Part shown: in pieces, positions 10,680 to 15,288 of the stretch
Numbering within the stretch: the first letter of the stretch is position 1
How the letters are laid out: each line of letters opens with the position of its first letter
The notes under the pieces: model-generated
The model's input: only the letters and a program-made list of their open reading frames with translations
Databases searched by the model: none
What the model was told of the DNA's origin: nothing
Program-made: the position numbers and the translations under genes
Assembly: GCA_030647845.1 (NCBI GenBank)
Contig: JAUSIO010000045.1
Span: 1-15,288 of the forward strand
Reading direction: 5' to 3'
DNA from: a bacterium
GTDB taxonomy: Bacteria > Patescibacteriota > Minisyncoccia > Phycocordibacterales > SBAW01
Length of the DNA stretch: 15,288 bases

Positions 10680-11917
10680 TACTGCGATAGAGGAACAATC
10701 GTTGTCATAGTTGCGCGCGAGATAATCTCGCGCAGGGTGTTTTCGTTGGTGGTAATCACAATCGTATTGCGGTCGAGGAGTGTCCAGAGAAAGTAGATGT
10801 CGCCCGTGTTGTTTTGCAGCACGCGCGCGTCGTGATTTGCAACAATTTGGTCGACAAATCCCGTTTGCAGGAGAGGGGTTGCTTGCGGTGAGCTTCCTGT
10901 GGTGAGTGTAGTCGAACCAGTCGAAACCGTTGCAATGTTTTCTTCAGGGATACGTTGTCGCGGTATGTAATCAAACAATGGTGCAAGGTTTTGGTGCATA
11001 CTTCTCTCCCACGCTAACATTCCCGAGTATGCCTGTCCGTATGAGTCAACTTTGAGTATCAAAAATGGCTGATTGATATCAAACGAGTGCACGCCGAGCA
11101 AAAAAGTCGGTTGTATCGTGCGCAACAGGTCGGCAGGGATAGTTGGCGCAAGCAACCCCAAGAGTGTTTGCGCGCTCATTGCCTCGGGCAGGGCACCGCT
11201 CGTTGCCGGGGTTACTGGCACGAGCCACTCGACCAAGCCAAGAGAGAAGGATTCCTTTTTTGCATCGTACAAATTTGCCATTGTATCACTGCGGGTAGCC
11301 CCCGATGCTATCGTGATAATTTTGGTTGTGTCGACAGTGATAAACGGCGCGGGCAGTGCTTGCTCAATCGGCACCGACCGTGCAGGCGCAAAAAAATATG
11401 CAATAAGCCCGAGCGCACCGAGTAGGAACAGCACACCTGCGGTAATCAGCAATACTTTGACGAGGTTTGGCCAGGGTGTTTTTGCTGGTGTGGCGCTCGT
11501 GGCATTACTGCGCCGGCTGGCCTCTGCCGCAGCAATAGTAACCACCGAGACCCTATCTTTTTGTATCAGTTTTTGTATGTCGTCTTTGTAGGTTTGGAGC
11601 GGTGGCACCTCGGAGTTTTGGCCCGAGGCGGAAGTTTTTGAGGAAAAGTCTGGCGCAAGGTTCGCATCCTCCCTCTTGTCCGCGAACCGAGGACCCCCGA
11701 GGACTTTTTCGAGAGAACTTCCGTCGGAGGTAGATTGCGGTTCCACCTGCGGAAGTAGCGTTGCGTTTTGTTCCTGCTCGAGCAACACGCCAGCGTTTAT
11801 GCGCTGTGCGGAGGCATTGGTGTGTACTTCTTTTTTAGGCAGGAGGATTGCATCGATGTCTAGCAGGGTTTTTTCTTTACCTGCTTCCGGCAGGTCGGTG
11901 TCCTTGTTCTCTTCCAT
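10679..11917 (-). CDS. Conserved single-helix membrane protein of unknown function
   Basis: 412 residues: a cytoplasmic, charged and probably disordered N-terminal part (1-145) containing TYKDDIQKLIQKDRVSVVTI at 109-128; one transmembrane helix at about 151-175 (NLVKVLLITAGVLFLLGALG); and a C-terminal extracytoplasmic domain with the closing segment GDIYFLWTLLDRNTIVITTN and LREIISRA. I associate this architecture with hypothetical proteins of Parcubacteria; no function is known to me. Residues about 62-100 come from the hairpin element shared with rsmA. The ATG at 11915-11917 lies 41 bp inside the 3' end of pnp, an unusually long overlap implying coupling. It has no clear ribosome-binding site. 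The stop is embedded in an 11-bp-arm hairpin. Confidence 0.8.
   Translation of the reverse strand: MEENKDTDLPEAGKEKTLLDIDAILLPKKEVHTNASAQRINAGVLLEQEQNATLLPQVEPQSTSDGSSLEKVLGGPRFADKREDANLAPDFSSKTSASGQNSEVPPLQTYKDDIQKLIQKDRVSVVTIAAAEASRRSNATSATPAKTPWPNLVKVLLITAGVLFLLGALGLIAYFFAPARSVPIEQALPAPFITVDTTKIITIASGATRSDTMANLYDAKKESFSLGLVEWLVPVTPATSGALPEAMSAQTLLGLLAPTIPADLLRTIQPTFLLGVHSFDINQPFLILKVDSYGQAYSGMLAWERSMHQNLAPLFDYIPRQRIPEENIATVSTGSTTLTTGSSPQATPLLQTGFVDQIVANHDARVLQNNTGDIYFLWTLLDRNTIVITTNENTLREIISRATMTTIVPLSQ
11629..11723. repeat. Long hairpin element inside the 412-aa gene (second copy of the shared-core family)
   Basis: Outer arms CGGAAGTT (11629-11636) and AACTTCCG (11716-11723); middle arms AAAAGTC (11644-11650) and GACTTTT (11702-11708); inner arms GGTTCGC (11659-11665) and GCGAACC (11682-11688). 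The 65-bp core 11644-11708 matches the reverse complement of 2685-2746 in rsmA: 22 identical bases at one end, 27 at the other, differing only in the loop. The outer arms differ from those in rsmA but are still self-complementary. Encodes about residues 65-97. Confidence 0.85.
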
Positions 11918-14150
11918 TATTGGTTGATGGCTTCAGTCCACGGCGCGCGGCAAACTCCGGGTCGGCCGCTTTGATAGAGAGATTAATCCGACCCTTGTCA
12001 TCTATCTCCTTTATCATAACGCGAACTTTGTCCCCCGGCTGCACGGCGTCGGCGATTTTTTCAATCCGGAAGGGTGCAACTTCCGACACATGCACCAACC
12101 CCTCGGCCCCACCAGTTGGTGGATTTCCCGTGGCTCCGATTTTCACAAACGCGCCAAAGTCCATAAGCCGTGTCACCTCGCCGTCGTAGACCTCGCCCGC
12201 TTTGTACTCCTTCACAACCGCCTCAATCATCTCTTTTGCTTTTGTCGCCGTTCCGTTTCTGCCGGTGATAAAGACCGAGCCGTCATCTTCTATCGTGATG
12301 TCCTCGACCCCGCTGGTATCTTTGATGCCGTTGATTGTTTTGCCGCCGCCGCCTATCACGAGGCCGATTTGGTCGGGACGCACTTTGAGTGTGATAATTT
12401 CCGGCGCGCGCGGCGAGATGCTTGCGCGCGGCGTCCCAATCTCTTTGAGCATTGTCTCAAGGATATGTAGCCGTGCCGCACGCGCGCCCGCAAGTGCCTC
12501 GGTCAAAATCGAGACTGGTACGCCGCCGAGCTTTATGTCCATCTGTATTGCAGTGATGCCCTTTTTTGTCCCGGCGACTTTAAAGTCCATGTCGCCGTGG
12601 CTGTCCTCGGGCCCTTGGATGTCGGTCAAAATCTGGTATCTAGCCGGCTTGTTGCTGGGCGCTGGTTGTTCAACTAGTAATCCCATAGCCACACCAGCAA
12701 CTGGTCGCAAGATTGGCACGCCGCCGTCCATGAGTGCTAGGGTCGAGGCGCAGACCGAGCCCATCGAGGTCGAGCCATTGCTGGCAAAACACTCCGATAC
12801 TAAACGGATTGTGTAAGGGAATATCTCTTTGCTTGGGATTACCGCTTCGAGCGCTTTTTCTGCCAATGCGCCGTGGCCTATCATGCGGCGATTGATGCCA
12901 CCCATGCGGCCAGTCTCCCCACCCGAGAATGGCGGGAAGTTGTAATGGTGCATAAATCGCTTTTTTACATCGCGCTCTTCCATCGAGTCGACCAGCTGTG
13001 AGTCGCCTGGCCCCCCCAAGGTGAGCGCGGTAAAAACATGCGTGCCGCCGCGGTAAAAAATCCCCGAGCCGTGCAAGATAGAGGAGACCCTGCCTGCTTG
13101 CGCAAACAAGGGGCGTACCTCGTCGAACGCGCGGTTGTCGGCACGTTTGCTATCCTCGATTGCACCGCGATGGATTTCCTCGTCAACTTTTTCCTCAAAA
13201 AATCGGTCAGCGATTTTTTTATACGCCGCCAACTCTTCCACTTCGCCCATGCGCGTCAAAAATTCTTTTTTGAGCGCGTAGATATTTTTTTTACCTGCCT
13301 CACCGCAAAACACCGCGGCGGTCATTTTTGGTGCAAACTCCGCTGCATATAGGTCGCCCAATGCCGTGGGCAACTCTGGCGCCGGCATCTCGCGCTTTGG
13401 TTTGCCAATCGCACTGATTATTTTTTGCTGCCATGCCAAAATTTTTTCGTGCTCTTCCACGGCGCGGGCAAAAGCCACGGCAACCGTCTCCTCCTGTGCT
13501 TCGTGCGCGGCGACCTCTATCATATTAATGGTGCCGCCGAGGCCGCATGCCAAAATATCGAGTTCTAGGTTCTCCCGCTCTTTGTATGTTGGGTTGATGA
13601 TAAACGATTCGGCAGGACGAGAATCGTTTTCTCCAGCTGCTGGGAGGAGAGGCGACGCTTCCGAAAACGATTCTCGTCCTGCCTGCTGGCCGATGCGCAC
13701 CGCGGCAACCGGGCCATTCCACGGGATGTTCGACACCGCCAACGCCAACGACGCCGCGTTGACCGCTACCACGCTGGGGTCTTCCTCGTCGAGCGCGAGC
13801 ACCGTGATAATCACTTGTATTTCGTTTCGGATATGGTTTGGGAAAAGCGGGCGCACGGTGCGGTCGACAATGCGGCCCGAGAGTATCGCATCTTCAGAAG
13901 GGCGCCCCTCGCGCCGGACAAAACGGCTGCCGAGTATTGCTCCGGCGGCATAAAAACGCTCTTCGTAGTCAACAGTCAAAGGGAAGTAGTCGATGTCGTC
14001 ACGGGTGCGCTCGCTTATGACCGCTGTTGCCAACACGGCGGTCTCGCCGTAGCGCACGATTACCGAGCCGTTTGCCTGCTCAGCAAGGTCGCTAAACTCG
14101 GCCGACATTTTTTTGCCACCAATCTCTATCTCAAACTTTTTGCTCTGCAT
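11877..14150 (-). CDS. pnp: Polyribonucleotide nucleotidyltransferase (PNPase)
   Basis: A 3'-5' phosphorolytic exoribonuclease, trimeric, for mRNA decay and RNA quality control. The 757 residues hold two RNase PH domains, KH and S1. In the first: YGETAVLATAV and FPLTVDYEERFYAAG. In the second: GSGIFYRGGTHVFTALTLGGPGD (361-383), NFPPFSGGETGRMG, and catalytic-site GDMDFKVAGTKKG (519-531; D520, D522) with QMDIK. KH: IGLVIGGGGKTINGI (595-609). S1: GEVTRLMDFGAFV with EGLVHVSEVA. Insertions occur at about 158-180 (between RIGQQ and FIINPT), at 673-681 (ATGNPPTGG) in the S1 domain, and a repeat-like tail HRPAGSR. The RGET motif of E. coli PNPase reads RGGT here. A TATACA lies 9 bp upstream of the ATG. 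The 412-aa gene overlaps its 3' end by 41 bp. Confidence 0.97.
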   Translation of the reverse strand: MQSKKFEIEIGGKKMSAEFSDLAEQANGSVIVRYGETAVLATAVISERTRDDIDYFPLTVDYEERFYAAGAILGSRFVRREGRPSEDAILSGRIVDRTVRPLFPNHIRNEIQVIITVLALDEEDPSVVAVNAASLALAVSNIPWNGPVAAVRIGQQAGRESFSEASPLLPAAGENDSRPAESFIINPTYKERENLELDILACGLGGTINMIEVAAHEAQEETVAVAFARAVEEHEKILAWQQKIISAIGKPKREMPAPELPTALGDLYAAEFAPKMTAAVFCGEAGKKNIYALKKEFLTRMGEVEELAAYKKIADRFFEEKVDEEIHRGAIEDSKRADNRAFDEVRPLFAQAGRVSSILHGSGIFYRGGTHVFTALTLGGPGDSQLVDSMEERDVKKRFMHHYNFPPFSGGETGRMGGINRRMIGHGALAEKALEAVIPSKEIFPYTIRLVSECFASNGSTSMGSVCASTLALMDGGVPILRPVAGVAMGLLVEQPAPSNKPARYQILTDIQGPEDSHGDMDFKVAGTKKGITAIQMDIKLGGVPVSILTEALAGARAARLHILETMLKEIGTPRASISPRAPEIITLKVRPDQIGLVIGGGGKTINGIKDTSGVEDITIEDDGSVFITGRNGTATKAKEMIEAVVKEYKAGEVYDGEVTRLMDFGAFVKIGATGNPPTGGAEGLVHVSEVAPFRIEKIADAVQPGDKVRVMIKEIDDKGRINLSIKAADPEFAARRGLKPSTNNGREQGHRPAGSR
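11880..11894. repeat. LPAG-type palindrome in the pnp/412-aa gene overlap
   Basis: CCTGC (11880-11884) TTCCG GCAGG (11890-11894). It resembles the perfect palindrome at 2950-2969 and is read in two frames: RPAGSR ending PNPase, and DLPEAGK near the start of the membrane protein. Confidence 0.45.
12109..12122. repeat. Short palindrome in the S1 domain of pnp
   Basis: CCACCA (12109-12114) GT TGGTGG (12117-12122). It encodes the PPTGG part of ATGNPPTGG, an extra loop between the FGAFVKI strand and the conserved EGLVHVSE segment, where most S1 domains have a shorter turn. Confidence 0.55.
13602..13683 (-). repeat. Palindromic insertion in pnp with 21-bp perfect arms
   Basis: Arms 13611-13631 (starting GGCAGGACGAGAATCG) and 13663-13683 are perfect reverse complements across 31 bp. 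AAACGATTC also occurs as a direct repeat at 13602-13610 and 13665-13673, exactly 63 bp apart. Removing 63 bp would leave RIGQQAGRESFIINPT, close to the uninterrupted family pattern, so the element adds 21 codons in frame, at about residues 158-180. Confidence 0.8.
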
Positions 14151-14299
14151 ACTATTTGTTGTATACGAAGCGTCCAGATTTTAGGTCTCAAATCATAGAG
14201 GCGTCGCCTCTAGGAACTTTGATGGCCTACCTATCCGCCCGCTTCGCGGTTACGAACCGAATAACTACCCCAAACATTCTCACTGTACGCCAAATTCGG
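14151..14299 (-). promoter_or_regulatory. pnp upstream region with -10 box and small hairpins
   Basis: Read leftward, TATACA (14160-14165) is 9 bp before the pnp ATG, suggesting a short or absent leader. Farther upstream are TAGAGGCG (14196-14203) T CGCCTCTA (14205-14212) and CGGTT ACG AACCG (around 14247-14259), plus a CCCGCTTCGCGG core shared with the comM element. If transcripts begin farther upstream, these hairpins would lie in the leader, where other bacteria autoregulate pnp through RNase III; that link is speculative. Confidence 0.35.
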
Positions 14300-14328
14300 A
14301 AAAAATAAAAGCCCCGCAGGTGGCGGGG
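14300..14328 (-). terminator. Rho-independent terminator after the NYN gene
   Basis: On the minus strand: CCCCGC, CACCT loop, GCGGGG, then CTTTTATTTTTT (stem 14312-14328, T-tract 14300-14310). It lies 113 bp past the NYN stop and ahead of pnp, so pnp should rely mainly on its own promoter. Between 14329 and 14441 I see no gene. Confidence 0.8.
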
Positions 14329-14441
14329 TTATTTCTGATGCGGGTTAATCTCGTTGGGGAAGTACATCACCCGAGGTGTCGGTCGCTAGGGAATGTAACA
14401 AACAAAGCTTGGTCGCGCAAGCAACTGAATAACGTTTGTCA

Positions 14442-15059
14442 TTACTCCTCTGCGTCGTCGTAGACTTCTTTGCCGACATCAACTCCTTCGTCTTCTACTT
14501 TGCCCCCCGCGAAGCCGGGGATGTAGCTACGCACGCCGCCAGTGCCGCCGCGGTAGCCAATCAAAAAGTTGCGCGGGTTGTCGCAGATGTCAATAAAGTC
14601 GTCGGTCGCTTCGCGCAACTGCCCCGAGGCCGACTTGCCGAACGCAATGACCTCGACCTGGCATCCTTGAGTGTATTTGAGATATTCGACCAATGGGACA
14701 AAGTCGCCATCGCCAGTTGCCAGGACTATGGTGTCGAGCTTTTCCGACATCGCGATAGCGTCTATCGCCATCCCGATATCCCAGTCGGCCTTTTTGGCGC
14801 CGCCCGCAAAGACACGAATATCTTTAACTTTTGTTTCGATACCGCTTTTGTTGAGCGCCTCAAAAAAACTTTTTTCCTCCTCCGACTCGGTGCGGATAAC
14901 ATACGCCACCGCCCGTATTAGTACGCGCCCCGCGAGCGCCTCTTTGACCACGGCACCAAAGTTTACTTTCGATTTGTATAAGTTTTTTGCGCTGTGATAA
15001 AGATTTTGCGTGTCTATAAAAATGCCGACTCGCTGGCTTTTGTGTTTGATGATAGCCAT
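14442..15059 (-). CDS. NYN/PIN-like (LabA/DUF88 type) predicted RNase between rpsO and pnp
   Basis: 205 residues. The NYN core is clear: VGIFIDTQNLYHSA at 11-24 (D16, N19), KKADWDIGMAIDAI at 89-102 (D94, D100), TIVLATGDGDFVPLVEYLK at 110-128 (D117, D119), and strand QVEVIAFG followed by LREATDDFIDI. These acidic residues fit the PIN-like metal site. After about 165 there is a Gly-rich and then acidic tail (GGTGGVRS..., ending DDAEE) lacking in the 188-aa paralogue at 3183-3749. The rpsO-pnp neighbourhood around it suggests a role in RNA processing or decay, by context only. The start at 15057-15059 is just downstream of a CTAG-rich repeat; the gene ends with a strong terminator. Confidence 0.92.
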   Translation of the reverse strand: MAIIKHKSQRVGIFIDTQNLYHSAKNLYKSKVNFGAVVKEALAGRVLIRAVAYVIRTESEEEKSFFEALNKSGIETKVKDIRVFAGGAKKADWDIGMAIDAIAMSEKLDTIVLATGDGDFVPLVEYLKYTQGCQVEVIAFGKSASGQLREATDDFIDICDNPRNFLIGYRGGTGGVRSYIPGFAGGKVEDEGVDVGKEVYDDAEE

Positions 15060-15064
15060 ATTAA

Positions 15065-15210
15065 GTTAGGGACTAGGTACTAGCTTTTAGGAACTAGCAA
15101 ATAATAAAATGAACAAAATAAAAAAACATCGACCTCACTACAGTATACGACACAAACCATAAATAGGTGCTGTTTAAAAACTAGAAGCTAGTACCTAGTA
15201 GCTAGAACCT
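15065..15210. repeat. CTAG-rich intergenic repeat pair, rpsO/NYN junction
   Basis: GGGACTAGGTACTAGC (from 15069) and CTAGAAGCTAGTACCTAG (from 15181) are inverted copies that can pair across about 80 bp of A-rich sequence. The left unit matches the reverse complement of 10202-10223, and the right unit matches the reverse complement of 10161-10183. AGTATA at 15142-15147 (TATACT leftward) inside this region could be a -10 for the NYN gene. The right unit abuts the rpsO stop. Confidence 0.65.
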
Positions 15211-15288
15211 ATTTTTTGAGCCCGAGTTTTTTGACAATAGCACTGTGACGCTTTTTGTTGTGCTGCTCCAAATACTTCAAATGGGTGC
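15209..15288 (-). CDS. rpsO: 30S ribosomal protein S15, partial (C-terminal 25 residues)
   Basis: The minus-strand frame entering from the window edge reads THLKYLEQHNKKRHSAIVKK followed by LGLKK and TAG at 15209-15211. The ending, a tyrosine-leucine helix followed by an alternating basic segment and L-G-L-K-K, matches the S15 C-terminus (compare LIKRLGIRK-like ends). S15 binds the central domain of 16S rRNA early in 30S assembly. Its place upstream of pnp on the same strand is the classic rpsO-pnp order, here with an NYN gene between. Too short to appear among long ORFs; the N-terminal two thirds is outside the window. Confidence 0.85.
   Translation of the reverse strand, partial: THLKYLEQHNKKRHSAIVKKLGLKK

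Noticed and set aside
14329..14441. A small gene or RNA between the NYN stop and its terminator
   Set aside because: No ORF of note, no tRNA-like cloverleaf and no recognised riboswitch; treated as a 3' untranslated region.

Overview
The window looks like chromosome of a Candidate Phyla Radiation (Patescibacteria) bacterium, most likely a Parcubacteria-type lineage. Supporting signs are small, dense gene content, TGA used as a normal stop, genes I associate with this group (a LabA-like NYN nuclease pair, a DksA with a decayed zinc finger, a one-helix conserved hypothetical downstream of pnp), and short palindromic elements inserted in frame inside housekeeping genes that encode peptides such as STSLRAG and LPAGRQ. 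The taxonomic call comes from recognition, not from a search.

Layout. Positions 1-1697 (minus strand) hold two extracytoplasmic proteins of unknown function; the second runs off the window edge. A small secreted protein (1742-2077, plus) diverges from them and converges on rsmA/ksgA (2081-3070, minus). Next is a tight minus-strand set: uvrD/pcrA helicase (6616-4628), a protein with an ADP-ribosyltransferase-like HGT motif (4617-3742), and an overlapping NYN-domain nuclease (3749-3183). Diverging from uvrD is a LysM + M23 cell-wall hydrolase (plus, to 7914). Its secretion signal lies upstream of the longest ATG ORF and is separated from the best ribosome-binding site and ATG by a frameshift. 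Then, on the minus strand, come comM and an AlkA-like DNA glycosylase (10147-7944), dksA (10585-10202), a conserved one-helix membrane protein (11917-10679), pnp (14150-11877), a second NYN nuclease (15059-14442) and the 3' end of rpsO (15209-15288). The conserved rpsO-pnp neighbourhood is thus kept with an NYN nuclease gene between them, suggesting an RNA-turnover cluster.

The most striking feature is the density of palindromic elements of about 14 to 100 bp inside genes. rsmA has about five, uvrD about four, pnp about three, comM two, and the 412-aa protein one clear copy plus one degenerate. All keep the reading frame. One hairpin family occurs twice (in rsmA and in the 412-aa gene) with a nearly identical core of about 62-65 bp, opposite orientation relative to the frame, and different but still self-complementary outer arms. 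A separate CTAG-rich repeat family lies between genes. It also supplies the last codons and stop of dksA.

Promoters are visible upstream of several genes as TATAAT/TATACT-like -10 boxes only 6-9 bp from the start codon, which implies leaderless or nearly leaderless mRNAs. Only the M23 gene has a strong Shine-Dalgarno sequence.
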